Shown here in pieces: positions 1 to 8,063 of a DNA stretch of 64,000 nucleotides. The position numbers and the translations under genes were made by a program. The notes below the pieces were generated by a model. The model did no database searches. It had not been told where the DNA came from and saw only the letters and a program-made list of their open reading frames with translations. Origin of the DNA: Pantoea sp. RIT-PI-b. GTDB lineage: Bacteria; Pseudomonadota; Gammaproteobacteria; Enterobacterales; Enterobacteriaceae. The DNA is taken from positions 62,001-126,000 of the forward strand of contig NZ_LGIS01000007.1 of NCBI RefSeq assembly GCF_001187905.1, written 5' to 3'. How positions within the stretch are numbered: position 1 is the stretch's first letter; each line of letters begins with the position of its first letter.

Positions 1-420
1 TTACCAAGATCTGCTATGGCTAAATATTTTCCAAAGCCGGTGGGCGGTAGAATTGATTGGCAAGGTTTGAGTCAGTTTAAATTAACATGGAAAGTGAGCA
101 AGGCTGCCATTATATATAGAGCGCATCAATTGTCATTACTTAGTGACGCACAATACAAGACTGCATTTTTTGGATTGAAACGTAAAGGTGAGGCTATTGA
201 TGAGAAGGAAGATTGTCTAATTATGCATGAAAGACCTGAGTTATTTAACAAGGCGCTAGCTTTTATTGTTAATGAATTGGGTTATGATGTTGATAAGATT
301 TCTAATAAATTGAATGTTGAGCCTGGCTTAATATTGAATTTAGTTAATGATGAAGAACTCTTGAAAAAGAGAGCGTTAGTTGAGAATAACGTCATATCTT
401 TATCCTCCTATCGCTCATAA
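1..420 (+). CDS. ImmA/IrrE-family metallopeptidase, C-terminal part
   Basis: The frame is open from the first base (L-P-R-S-A-M...), so the ATG at 16 is probably internal and the gene starts before the window. The sequence fits the C-terminal half of ImmA/IrrE-type peptidases: an LPRSAM...FPKPV segment, a W-x-V-S-x-A-A-I-I-Y-R-A helix, then a D-A-Q-Y helix. Family members carry a catalytic HExxH further N-terminal, which cannot be seen here. ImmA proteins usually cleave a repressor or antitoxin. The gene is AT-rich, ends in a hairpin terminator and is followed 57 bp later by a PIN-like nuclease gene. I infer a toxin-antitoxin or defence pair carried as prophage cargo. Family call fairly sure; function inferred. 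Confidence 0.6.
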   Translation, partial: LPRSAMAKYFPKPVGGRIDWQGLSQFKLTWKVSKAAIIYRAHQLSLLSDAQYKTAFFGLKRKGEAIDEKEDCLIMHERPELFNKALAFIVNELGYDVDKISNKLNVEPGLILNLVNDEELLKKRALVENNVISLSSYRS

Positions 421-428
421 GTGAGTTT

Positions 429-462
429 AAGACCCTCTATAACTAGAGGGTCTTAATTTTCT
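429..462 (+). terminator. Rho-independent terminator after ImmA-like gene
   Basis: Inverted repeat AAGACCCTCT...AGAGGGTCTT (arms 429-438 and 445-454) followed by AATTTTCTTT. The arm AAGACCCTC recurs in the hairpin at 17900-17928, which ends the other accessory module. Confidence 0.75.
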
Positions 463-477
463 TTATTAAGGATATAT

Positions 478-1542
478 ATGCTGCAAACCAGAAATGTTTT
501 TATTGATACGCAGTGTTATGTAAAGGCAGGATTACATTTTGAAGGCGTAGCTTTTGAAGCTTTTAAAGAGCTTTGCGAAAAAGGGGAGTTGGCTTTAGTT
601 ATAACTTCCATCGTTGAGAGAGAAGTGAAAAACAAAATTGATGATTCAATTAAAGAAGCTCTGCAAGCAGTTAATGTTGTTCAGCGAAAGGCTAGAATAC
701 TAAAAAGTATTGATGGGAACCCTATTGAAGGTTTTTTTCAACCAATTGACGCTACTAGTGTTCATGAGTCGGCTAAAAAAGCTTTTAGTGATTTCCTTGA
801 TGATAGTAATGCAAAGATAGCACAATTAGAAGGCATAAATATCGATGGTATTTTTAATGATTACTTCGATGGAAATGCCCCATTTGGTGATGGGAAGAAA
901 AAAAATGAGTTTCCTGATGCTTTTTCTCTAGCCGCAGTAAGGAATTATGTACAGGGTGACGGTGTTTACGTAATATCTGAAGATGATGATCTAAAAAGAT
1001 TTTGTGCATCAAATCCAAATTGCCATCAGGTTGATACCCTTGACAAGCTTCTAGATATTTATAATGCACATGAAAACTCACTATCTAAAGCTATAACTAG
1101 TTATATATTGGATAATAAAGAATCATTGAATCAAGAGATTGAAGAGATATTCAACCGGTCAGAGGCATACAATGCATCGACATGGGATGATTCAGAGTTA
1201 GAGTCTTTTTCAGTCCTAAGTATCAGTGATCTCGATCCTTCAGTAATATCAATTGATGGCAATAGCTGTATAGTCACTATAGATGTGGCTGTTCAATTTG
1301 AAGTGACTGTCACTGGCCCTGACTTTACTAATGGTTACTATGACAGTGAAGATAAAGTTGTAATCCCAATGGATTCAACCAAAAATGTTGATATTGAAGA
1401 AAAAGAGTTTCTCATCGAAATAGAAATGGATTTTGATATCAATGGTGATGAGATAACCAATGTTCAGCATAGAATAAATATTGATAAGCTGTTTAGGGGT
1501 ATCGAGTTTTCGGTAGAAGAAAATAGTTACGATTATTATTAA
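478..1542 (+). CDS. PIN-like (DUF4935-type) nuclease protein
   Basis: 354 aa. The first ~190 residues look like a PIN-fold RNase: an early acidic strand (V-F-I-D at residues 7-10), an IVEREV helix carrying an acidic residue, an F-P-D-A-F helix, and the strand-loop V-Y-V-I-S-E-D-D-D. These give the spaced acidic residues expected of a metal-dependent PIN active site. The C-terminal ~150 residues are beta-rich with no recognised motif. The best family match from memory is the DUF4935 PIN-like group. RBS AAGGA precedes the ATG. Base composition is AT-rich, unlike the phage structural genes. It follows an ImmA-type peptidase gene and abuts portal gene Q. A cell-suicide or defence RNase is inference. 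Confidence 0.6.
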   Translation: MLQTRNVFIDTQCYVKAGLHFEGVAFEAFKELCEKGELALVITSIVEREVKNKIDDSIKEALQAVNVVQRKARILKSIDGNPIEGFFQPIDATSVHESAKKAFSDFLDDSNAKIAQLEGINIDGIFNDYFDGNAPFGDGKKKNEFPDAFSLAAVRNYVQGDGVYVISEDDDLKRFCASNPNCHQVDTLDKLLDIYNAHENSLSKAITSYILDNKESLNQEIEEIFNRSEAYNASTWDDSELESFSVLSISDLDPSVISIDGNSCIVTIDVAVQFEVTVTGPDFTNGYYDSEDKVVIPMDSTKNVDIEEKEFLIEIEMDFDINGDEITNVQHRINIDKLFRGIEFSVEENSYDYY

Positions 1543-1549
1543 AAGCTTT

Positions 1550-1581
1550 GTCTCCCGGCGTCCTAAATGACGTCGGGAGAC
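1550..1581. terminator. Hairpin between PIN gene and portal gene
   Basis: Near-perfect 13-bp inverted repeat GTCTCCCGGCGTC...GACGTCGGGAGAC with a 6-nt loop, between the convergent 3' ends of the PIN-like gene and gene Q. There is no long T-run on either side, so a shared weak terminator is likely but unproven. Confidence 0.5.
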
Positions 1582-1585
1582 GGAT

Positions 1586-2620
1586 TTATCCATTTATATT
1601 ATATTCCTCAAATTTAATTATCTCGTCACCTAACCAATCATTAATCTCTTTAAAACGCTTTTGAAGGGGGAGTAACTCGTTTGTCACAAATACTCTGCTA
1701 GCCTTCTCAACATCCCCAAACCCCCCAACATTATTCGGCATAATCCCCATCATCTGCGGCGGGACGCGGTGCGCGGCCATCATGTCGTCACGGCTTACGT
1801 TTTTGATGTTAAGAAACTCATCTTTAGCCGCCACCTCTGACAGCGGGATGATCTGAATCCCATCTTTCTTCCCGTTCGGCGAGTACATAAACAGATTGCG
1901 GAAGTTGCCCGGTCCCTTGGCGCTTTTCATTGCATGGCGGATGTTGTTCACGTCTTCCTGATTCTGCGCGGCGTCGGTCATGTACATGATGAAACCGGCA
2001 TGGCTGCCGTTCAGGTAGTATTTGCGGCGGAACAGCGTTGCCGACTCGTTTAGCAGGGTGGACGGGATCGCCGAAAGGTATTCTGGCAGGCCGTAAACCT
2101 CCTGATTTAAATCCGGCTCCATCAGGTGAAATACGCTGCCTTTGGTGAACTCATAAGGCTGCGTGTTCATGCCGTACTGCACGAACCAGTAGGTGTCTAA
2201 ATCGGTGCCGCGCCGGGTGAATTTAGCCAGTGCCGGCTCAAGCGCCAGCACGCCGCCGAGCCTGTTGGTGCGCTTCTCCAGATAGGCGTTGCCGAAAACC
2301 AGATAGTCCTGCACGAAGCGGCTGAACGCCTGCTGACTAAGCAGCGGGTGAGGGATGAAGGTGCTGGTGAGGATGTTGCGCTTCACGTTGATCGGCGAAC
2401 TGTGGTGCACGGCGGCGCGGAACGTGCGCGCAAGCCCGTCAAAGCTCACCGGTGGTTCATACCACTTATCCATTACCACGCACTCCACGTAATCCAGCAG
2501 CTCGCGGCGGTCCAGCACCGGCACCGGGTCGCCAAAGGTGAACGCTTCTGCCGCCGGGCCGCCGGTCATCTGTTCCTGCTGCACGGGCTGCGTACGCGTG
2601 CGGTTCCTGCGTTTTCTCAT
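1586..2620 (-). CDS. Q: Phage portal protein (P2 gpQ family)
   Basis: 344 aa, the length I recall for P2 gpQ. It forms the dodecameric ring at the capsid vertex through which DNA enters, and is the docking point for terminase. It shows the PBSX/P2 portal pattern: an N-terminal basic stretch, a central LVFGNAYLEK segment, a YYLNGSHAG segment, and a late DDMMAAHRVPPQMMGI motif. It is transcribed leftward and begins directly after the stop of the terminase gene, so the two form the P-Q late operon read from a promoter near 4400. In P2, cos lies close to the 3' side of Q; I could not recognise a cos sequence here. Homology call is secure. Confidence 0.95.
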   Translation of the reverse strand: MRKRRNRTRTQPVQQEQMTGGPAAEAFTFGDPVPVLDRRELLDYVECVVMDKWYEPPVSFDGLARTFRAAVHHSSPINVKRNILTSTFIPHPLLSQQAFSRFVQDYLVFGNAYLEKRTNRLGGVLALEPALAKFTRRGTDLDTYWFVQYGMNTQPYEFTKGSVFHLMEPDLNQEVYGLPEYLSAIPSTLLNESATLFRRKYYLNGSHAGFIMYMTDAAQNQEDVNNIRHAMKSAKGPGNFRNLFMYSPNGKKDGIQIIPLSEVAAKDEFLNIKNVSRDDMMAAHRVPPQMMGIMPNNVGGFGDVEKASRVFVTNELLPLQKRFKEINDWLGDEIIKFEEYNING

Positions 2621-4387
2621 TTAAAAAATCTCCATAATGTTGCCGGTGTGGGCGGCTTCGCCCTGTAGCGGTTCGTTTGCCAGCGCGTGCATGGTCGCCC
2701 ACGCCAGATCGGCGTGGCTTGCTTCTTCACTGCGGCTGGCTTCGTAGGTCGGGCGGTTTCCGCTGGCCGTGGTGGCGCGGCGGATTGCCATGAATGACTG
2801 GGCGATGTCGAGGTGTCCGGCGTCGAACTCCAGGCGCCCGCTGCTGATGATGTCGAACGCCTTCAGCACTAGGGCGTTTTTCACGTTCGGGTTATAAACA
2901 AACTCCTTCACCGCCGGATAAAACATCTTCACGTTCTCGTACACGCCGAGGCCGACGCCGGTGGAGTCGATGCCGATATAGGTCACGTTGTACTGCTGCG
3001 TCAGCTTTTTGATGGACTCGGCCTGCGCGCGGAAGTCCATGCCGCGCCACTGGTGGCGTTCCAGAATGCGGAACTTACCGCCCGGAACGGCAGGCGGGGC
3101 GATCACTACGCACCCGGCGCTGTCGCCGTTCTGCGTCCCTTTCGCCGGGTCGTAACCGATCCACACTTCGCGCCAACCGAACGGCCGCAGCGCCAGCGCT
3201 TCGAAGTCGCTCCAGATTTCCCAGCTGTCCACCATGCATTTCTGCAGCAGCTGCAGCGGGAACACGGACGCCAGATCGTCCACGAATTCGCACATCAGCA
3301 GGTTCTGGTATTCCGGCGGGCTGTATTCAAGGCGCAGCTGATCGAGGTCAAACAGGTTACAGCCACCGCGCACGGCGTCCTCAACGGTGACAATCTGGCG
3401 GAACTGGCCGTCATCGCAGAAGCGGCCCGGCGACAGATTCATGTGCGACAGGTCGATGTCCACGCGGTCCGCCTTCGCGCGGCCTCGGTTGAACAGGCCG
3501 CCGGACCAGAACGGATAGGCGCTATGCGTCAGGCTGGACGGGGTGGAGAAATAGGTTTGCCGCCACTTCTTGTGCAGCGCCATGCCGGACGCCACCTTGC
3601 GCAGCTCCTGAAATTTCGGGATCCAGAAGTATTCATCCAGGTACAAATTGCCGTGGTAGCTCTGCGCGGTGCGAGCGTTGGTGCCGAGGAAGTACAGGCA
3701 CGCACCGTTGCTGAGCGTCATCGGGTCGCCTTTCAGCTCTACATCCACCTCTTTAGCGAACTCGATGATGTACTGCTTGAAGACGTGCGCCTGTGCCTTA
3801 CTCGCTGACAGGAAAATCTGGTTGCGTCCGGTGGTCAGCGCATCCAGCAGCGCCTCACGCGCAAAGTAGTAGGTGGCACCAATTTGGCGCGACTTCAGCA
3901 CGTTGCGGATGCGGTGCTTGTTGCCCGCATCCCACCACTGGCGCTGGTAGCCGAACATGGAGCCGTGGAAAATCTCCTGTAATTTCTCCACCTGCTCGTC
4001 GGTAAACACGTTCTTTTCCGGCGGCTTGCGCGGCCCGCTGTTGCGGTTCGCCACGTTCGGATTGAGATCCGCCTCGTTGCCGCCGTTGCTGAACTTGCCG
4101 ATGCGGGCATGGCGCTCGGACTGACGCGCCAGCAGGTCAATCTCCTTGAAGTCTCTCCCTTCTTTTGTCTCCTTCATGATCAGCTGGCAGTAGCGCGCGG
4201 CGGTGGTCAGCTGCATCTGGTCAAGCGGGCCATAATCACCCCACTTGTCGCGCTTCTTCCAGCTGTGAACGGTTGCGGGTTTCTCTCCCAGCATTTCAGC
4301 AATGCGGGCGATACGGTATCCCTGAAAGTACAGCAGCATGGCCTGCCTGCGGGGATCGAGGTCTTCGGGGGCGAGTGTCGTTGTCAT
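2621..4387 (-). CDS. P: Terminase large (ATPase) subunit, P2 gpP
   Basis: About 588 aa from the ATG at 4387; the open frame runs further upstream, but residues from MTTTLAPEDLDPRRQ match the start of P2-type proteins and the extra N-terminus does not. The protein cuts concatemers/circles at cos and drives DNA into the prohead. An N-terminal helix-turn-helix (GYRIARIAEMLGEKPATVHSW) is followed by an ATPase domain (SRQIGATYYFAREALLDALT, then YLDEYFW as Walker B) and a nuclease domain near the C-terminus (WIGYDPAKG and GIDSTGVG). It is transcribed leftward with Q. The start lies close to the shared late-promoter region at 4433-4482. Confidence 0.94.
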   Translation of the reverse strand: MTTTLAPEDLDPRRQAMLLYFQGYRIARIAEMLGEKPATVHSWKKRDKWGDYGPLDQMQLTTAARYCQLIMKETKEGRDFKEIDLLARQSERHARIGKFSNGGNEADLNPNVANRNSGPRKPPEKNVFTDEQVEKLQEIFHGSMFGYQRQWWDAGNKHRIRNVLKSRQIGATYYFAREALLDALTTGRNQIFLSASKAQAHVFKQYIIEFAKEVDVELKGDPMTLSNGACLYFLGTNARTAQSYHGNLYLDEYFWIPKFQELRKVASGMALHKKWRQTYFSTPSSLTHSAYPFWSGGLFNRGRAKADRVDIDLSHMNLSPGRFCDDGQFRQIVTVEDAVRGGCNLFDLDQLRLEYSPPEYQNLLMCEFVDDLASVFPLQLLQKCMVDSWEIWSDFEALALRPFGWREVWIGYDPAKGTQNGDSAGCVVIAPPAVPGGKFRILERHQWRGMDFRAQAESIKKLTQQYNVTYIGIDSTGVGLGVYENVKMFYPAVKEFVYNPNVKNALVLKAFDIISSGRLEFDAGHLDIAQSFMAIRRATTASGNRPTYEASRSEEASHADLAWATMHALANEPLQGEAAHTGNIMEIF

Positions 4388-4432
4388 GGCCCCAAAATAC
4401 GGCCCCGTTGATCCCTTTTCTGCCGCCTGCCG

Positions 4433-4452
4433 TTGTGTGGCTGCCCGCACAA
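4433..4452. promoter_or_regulatory. Ogr-activator site for divergent P/O late promoters
   Basis: TTGT (4433-4436), 12 bases, ACAA (4449-4452); the wider repeat is GTTGT...ACAAC. P2 late promoters have a dyad TGT-N12-ACA centred near -55 that binds the zinc-finger activator Ogr/Delta. The site is between the divergent P and O genes. Its centre is about 87 bp before the O start codon, which fits a start of transcription ~30 nt upstream of gpO. A weaker TTGT-N12-TGAA at 4463-4482 would be better spaced for the leftward P promoter. Confidence 0.75.
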
Positions 4453-4529
4453 CGTGCCCGCGTTGTTTCGCCCCCCTCTGAACCGCAAACATAAGGCTTC
4501 TAAGCGATTTACCCAACGGAGCCTGACCT

Positions 4530-5360
4530 ATGGCAGTTAAAGCAAAGCGTTTTCGTATCGGGGTGGAAGGTGCCACCACGGACGGACGCGAAATTTCCCG
4601 CGAATGGCTGGAGCAGATGGCCGCCGCCTACAACCCGGCGGTTTACACCGCGACCATCAATCTGGAACACATCAAATCGTACTCGCCGGACAGCACCTTT
4701 AACCGTTACGGCACGGTAAGCGCGCTGGGAACTGAAGAGATCACCGACGGCCCGCTGGCCGGAAAGCTGGCGCTGTATGCCGACATCCTGCCGACAGATT
4801 CCCTTGTGGCGCTGGTGAAGCAGGGCCAGAAGCTTTTCACCTCCATGGAAGTCAGCACCAAGTTTGCCGACACCGGCAAAGCCTATCTGGTTGGCCTGGC
4901 TGCCACCGACGACCCGGCAAGCCTCGGCACCGAAATGCTGGCCTTCAGCGCGAAAGCCGAGCTGAACCCGCTGGCGAACCGCAAGCAGCACCCGGAAAAC
5001 CTGTTCACCGCTGCCACCGAAACCGTGATCGAGCTGGAAGAGGTGGAGGACAAGCCCGCACTGTTTGCCCGCATCACCGCTCTGTTTGGCAAAAAGCAGC
5101 TATCCGACGATGCCCGCTTTTCTGACGTGCATCAGGCGGTGGAGTTGGTTGCTACCGAGCAGCAGGAATTCAGCACCCGCACCGACAAGGTGTTGGGCGA
5201 GCAGGCGGATCGCCTGAGCCAGCTTGAATCCCTGCTTGAAACGCAGGTGAACGATTTCACCGAACTGAAGCAGCAGCTGGGCCGCGAAGACAGCCGCGCC
5301 GATTACCGCCAGCGCGCACCGGGTGGCAACGCGCCAGCCGCGAACATGACCAACTGCTAA
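4530..5360 (+). CDS. O: Capsid scaffold and maturation protease (P2 gpO)
   Basis: 276 aa. In P2, gpO is both internal scaffold and the serine protease that trims gpN, gpQ and itself. The putative catalytic triad of P2 gpO (Asp19, His48, Ser107) is matched by D18 (TTDGREI), H47 (INLEHIKS) and S105 (LFTSMEVS). The C-terminal part from about residue 170 is rich in charged and Gln residues (ATEQQEFSTRTDKVLGEQADRL..., coiled coil), as expected for the scaffolding segment. RBS CGGAG lies 9-10 nt before the ATG. It is the first gene of the rightward O-N-M-L late operon and is followed 16 bp later by the capsid gene. Confidence 0.94.
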   Translation: MAVKAKRFRIGVEGATTDGREISREWLEQMAAAYNPAVYTATINLEHIKSYSPDSTFNRYGTVSALGTEEITDGPLAGKLALYADILPTDSLVALVKQGQKLFTSMEVSTKFADTGKAYLVGLAATDDPASLGTEMLAFSAKAELNPLANRKQHPENLFTAATETVIELEEVEDKPALFARITALFGKKQLSDDARFSDVHQAVELVATEQQEFSTRTDKVLGEQADRLSQLESLLETQVNDFTELKQQLGREDSRADYRQRAPGGNAPAANMTNC

Positions 5361-5376
5361 AGGAGCAGCATATCCA

Positions 5377-6426
5377 ATGAAAAAGAATACCCGCTTTGCC
5401 TTCAACGCCTACCTGATGCAACTGGCAAAACTCAACGGCGTGCCGGTTGAAGAGTTGTCCAGCAAGTTCAACGTTGAGCCATCAGTGGCGCAGACGCTGG
5501 AAGACACCATTCAGCAGTCGGCGGCCTTCCTGACGCTGGTCAACGTGATCGGTGTACCGGAACAATCCGGTCAACTGCTGGGCCTTGGCGTCGGCAGCAC
5601 CATTGCCGGCACCACCGACACCACAGCCAAAGACCGTGAGCCAACCGATCCGACGGTGATGACGGATACTGAGTACCGTTGCGAGCAGACCAACTTTGAT
5701 ACGGCGTTGACCTACGCGAAGCTGGACCTGTGGGCGAAATTTCAGGACTTCCAGACGCGCATCCGTGACGCCATCGTGAAGCGTCAGGCGCTGGACCGCA
5801 TCATGATCGGCTTTAACGGCACAGAGCGCGCCAAAACCTCCAATCGTACCGCCAACCCGCTGCTGCAGGACGTGAATAAGGGCTGGCTGCAGAAGGTGCG
5901 CGAAGATGCGCCGGACAACGTGCTGGGCAGCGTGACCAAAGACGGCGAAACCACCGCCGAGCCGGTGAAGGTGGGCAAGGGTGGCGTTTATGCCAACCTC
6001 GATGCGCTGGTAATGGACGCGGTCAACGAGTTGATTGACCCGATTTTCCAGGACGACGACGAACTGGTGGTGATCTGTGGGCGTGAGCTGCTGGCGGATA
6101 AGTATTTCCCGCTGGTCAATAACGAGCAGGACAACACCAACAAGCTGGCCGCCGATCTCATCATCAGCCAGAAACGCATGGGCGGCCTGCAGGCGGTGCG
6201 CGCGCCGTACTTCCCGGCCAACGCCGTGCTGATCACCCGCCTGGATAACCTGTCTATTTACTGGCAGGAAGAGTCTCGCCGCCGCTCACTCATCGACAAC
6301 CCGAAACGTGACCGCATCGAAAACTTTGAATCGGTCAACGAGGCGTATGTGGTTGAGGACTACCGCTGCGCTGCGCTGGTTGAAAACATCACTATCGGTG
6401 ATTTCACCGCTGGCGCGGGAGCGTAA
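5377..6426 (+). CDS. N: Major capsid protein precursor (P2 gpN)
   Basis: 349 aa, close to P2 gpN. It builds the T=7 head and is normally cleaved near its N-terminus by the gpO protease. Features of the family seen here: start MKKNTRFAFNAYLMQLAKLNGV, a VNVIGVPEQSGQLLGLGV segment, the F-Q-D-F-Q-T-R-I-R-D helix, and a late LSIYWQEESRRRS strand. RBS AAAGGAG is 13 nt before the ATG. It lies between scaffold and small terminase, as in P2. Assignment secure. Confidence 0.95.
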   Translation: MKKNTRFAFNAYLMQLAKLNGVPVEELSSKFNVEPSVAQTLEDTIQQSAAFLTLVNVIGVPEQSGQLLGLGVGSTIAGTTDTTAKDREPTDPTVMTDTEYRCEQTNFDTALTYAKLDLWAKFQDFQTRIRDAIVKRQALDRIMIGFNGTERAKTSNRTANPLLQDVNKGWLQKVREDAPDNVLGSVTKDGETTAEPVKVGKGGVYANLDALVMDAVNELIDPIFQDDDELVVICGRELLADKYFPLVNNEQDNTNKLAADLIISQKRMGGLQAVRAPYFPANAVLITRLDNLSIYWQEESRRRSLIDNPKRDRIENFESVNEAYVVEDYRCAALVENITIGDFTAGAGA

Positions 6427-6429
6427 GTC

Positions 6430-7080
6430 ATGAGCCTGAGTCCCGCACGGCAGCACCGCCAGCGCGTCCAGGCTGAACAGGCCGCCCGTCAGGGCGGCAG
6501 TGTTCGCCACGCCAGCGGCTACGAGCTGATGCTGATGCAGCTCGGCGAGGACCGCCGCCGCCTCAAGGGCATTCAGTCCACCGTGAAGAAGGCCGAAATC
6601 AAGGTGGAAGTCCTGCCGAAATACGTGCAGTGGGTGAACGGCGTGCTGGCTGCCGACGGCGCGCAGCAGGACGACGTGCTGATGTACGTGATGCTGTGGC
6701 GCGTCGATGCAGGTGACTATGCCGGGGCGCTCACCATTGGCCGCCACGCTATCCGCCACGGCTGGTCGATGCCGCAGGGCTTTAGCCGCAACGTGCAGAC
6801 GCTGCTGGCCGAGGAGATGGCCGACGCTGCCAAAAACGCCATCGTGGCTAAAACCGACTTTGACCCCGACCTGCTGATGCAGACGCTCGACGTGATCGGC
6901 GAACTGGATATGCCCGATCAGTCGCGCGCGCGCCTGCACAAGTCGCTCGGCTGGGTACTGCGCGAGAGCCAGCCCGTTGCCGCGCTGAACCATCTGCAGC
7001 AGGCCATGCAGCTCGACGAGCGCTGCGGGGTGAAAAAAGACATTGAGCAGCTGGAGCGGAAAATCCGCAACGCCAGCTGA
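6430..7080 (+). CDS. M: Terminase small subunit (P2 gpM)
   Basis: 216 aa. In P2, gpM recognises cos DNA and acts with gpP to package DNA. The sequence starts MSLSPARQHRQRVQA and is mostly charged helix, including LMLMQLGEDRRRLKGIQS and VLMYVMLWRVDAGDYAGAL, as in phage small terminases of the P2 group. It starts 4 bp after the capsid gene stop, so it is translated in the same operon. Its C-terminus (LDERCGVKKDIEQLERKI) is likely a coiled coil. Assignment rests on order and overall resemblance. Confidence 0.9.
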   Translation: MSLSPARQHRQRVQAEQAARQGGSVRHASGYELMLMQLGEDRRRLKGIQSTVKKAEIKVEVLPKYVQWVNGVLAADGAQQDDVLMYVMLWRVDAGDYAGALTIGRHAIRHGWSMPQGFSRNVQTLLAEEMADAAKNAIVAKTDFDPDLLMQTLDVIGELDMPDQSRARLHKSLGWVLRESQPVAALNHLQQAMQLDERCGVKKDIEQLERKIRNAS

Positions 7081-7179
7081 TAACCGGACGTGCCCACGCG
7101 CGGGGCGGCACGGGGTGGCGACAGGCAGCGCCGCATCAAAACCCCGTCCACCGCCCACCTATTCAGGAGAAACAAGGCC

Positions 7180-7644
7180 ATGCAGTTTGTAGCGCCGGAA
7201 AAGGCGACGGGAACGCCGGAAATTATCCCCAACAACTCATTCTGGCCGGACATCGATCTGGCGACGTTTCGCAGCGTCATGCGCGTTGACGGCACCGTGA
7301 CGCCGCAGCGTCTTAAGCAGGTGGTGCTTACCGCGATGGCGGAAGTTAACGCGGAGCTGTACCCGTGGCGCGAACAGCAGGAGCTGCGCGGCTTTAACGG
7401 TCTGGCCGACGTACCGGCTGAGCAGCTGGCCGGGCGCAGCGTGCGCCTGCACCACTATGAAAATGCGGTGTGGTGCTGGGCGCGCGCGGTGCTGAACGAG
7501 CGCTATCAGGACTTTGACGCCACCGCCGCCGCAGCGAAGCGCGGGGAAGAACTGGAAGACGCCACCGGCGACCTGTGGCGCGACGCGCGCTGGGCCGTCA
7601 GCCGCGTGCAGAACGCGCCGCACTGCACCGTCGAGCTTATCTGA
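7180..7644 (+). CDS. L: Head completion/stabilisation protein (P2 gpL)
   Basis: 154 aa from the ATG at 7180, chosen because AGGAGA lies 10 nt upstream; the frame is open back to 7090, but that extension is low-complexity and not family-like. gpL joins the head-tail connector after packaging. The sequence has PNNSFWPDIDLATFRSVMRVDGTVT near its start and a YHTYENAV-like stretch (HHYENAVWCWARAVLNERYQ) typical of the family, ending in VQNAPHCTVELI. Its stop overlaps the start of gene X (TGATG). Confidence 0.9.
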   Translation: MQFVAPEKATGTPEIIPNNSFWPDIDLATFRSVMRVDGTVTPQRLKQVVLTAMAEVNAELYPWREQQELRGFNGLADVPAEQLAGRSVRLHHYENAVWCWARAVLNERYQDFDATAAAAKRGEELEDATGDLWRDARWAVSRVQNAPHCTVELI

Positions 7645-7847
7645 TGAAGGTGCGCGCGCAGCAGGGCGACACGGTAGACGAAATCTGCTGGCGTCACTAC
7701 GGGCGCACGCAGGGCATGACGGAGCAGGTATTGCAGGCGAATCCGGGGCTGGCGGAGCACGGCCCCTTTTTACCGCACGGGCTGGAGGTGGAGCTGCCGG
7801 ACGTGACGACGGCGGCCACCGTGCAGGCCGTCCAGCTTTGGGACTGA
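7644..7847 (+). CDS. X: Tail protein X (P2 gpX, LysM-like)
   Basis: 67 aa. Small tail protein, essential in P2, needed for tail completion. The fold is LysM-like: an Q-Q-G-D-T-V-D-E-I-C-W-R-H-Y-G start, then QVLQANPGLAEHGPFLPHGLEVELP. The ATG overlaps the L stop by one base, giving translational coupling. It sits just before the lysis genes as in P2. Confidence 0.9.
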   Translation: MKVRAQQGDTVDEICWRHYGRTQGMTEQVLQANPGLAEHGPFLPHGLEVELPDVTTAATVQAVQLWD

Positions 7848-7850
7848 ATC

Positions 7851-8063
7851 ATGTGGGAAAGAATCCGCGCCGGGATCGTCTGGTTTATTGCTGTCGGTAT
7901 GGCATGGCTGGGCGACCTGTCGCTAAAGGATGTTTCAACCGTGGCCGGGGTGTTAATCGGCCTGCTGATGGCGATCATCAGCTGGTACTACAAGCGCAAA
8001 ACCTATCAGCTGCTGGCCGCCGGGCGCATTACGCGGGAGGAGTATGAATCTGCAAACCGTTAA
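7851..8063 (+). CDS. Small membrane protein, probable holin
   Basis: 70 aa with two hydrophobic segments (about residues 9-22, IVWFIAVGMAWLG, and 32-47, AGVLIGLLMAIISWYY) and a charged C-terminus (KRKTYQLLAAGRITREEYE). P2 has its holin gpY at this position, but this protein is shorter and does not resemble the P2 sequence I remember; it looks more like the small HP1/other P2-relative holins. It is 4 bp after X and its end overlaps the endolysin start by 20 bp. Function inferred from size, topology and position: pore formation that times lysis. Confidence 0.75.
   Translation: MWERIRAGIVWFIAVGMAWLGDLSLKDVSTVAGVLIGLLMAIISWYYKRKTYQLLAAGRITREEYESANR

Noticed and set aside
1543..1585. cos site for the P2-like phage between the PIN gene and Q
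   Set aside because: The 43-bp space holds only a hairpin and shows no P2-like cos core I could recognise; cos is probably upstream of the window.
3053..3808. 251-aa ORF on the plus strand inside the terminase gene
   Set aside because: Antisense shadow of the GC-rich gpP gene; low-complexity Arg/Ala/His protein with no motif.
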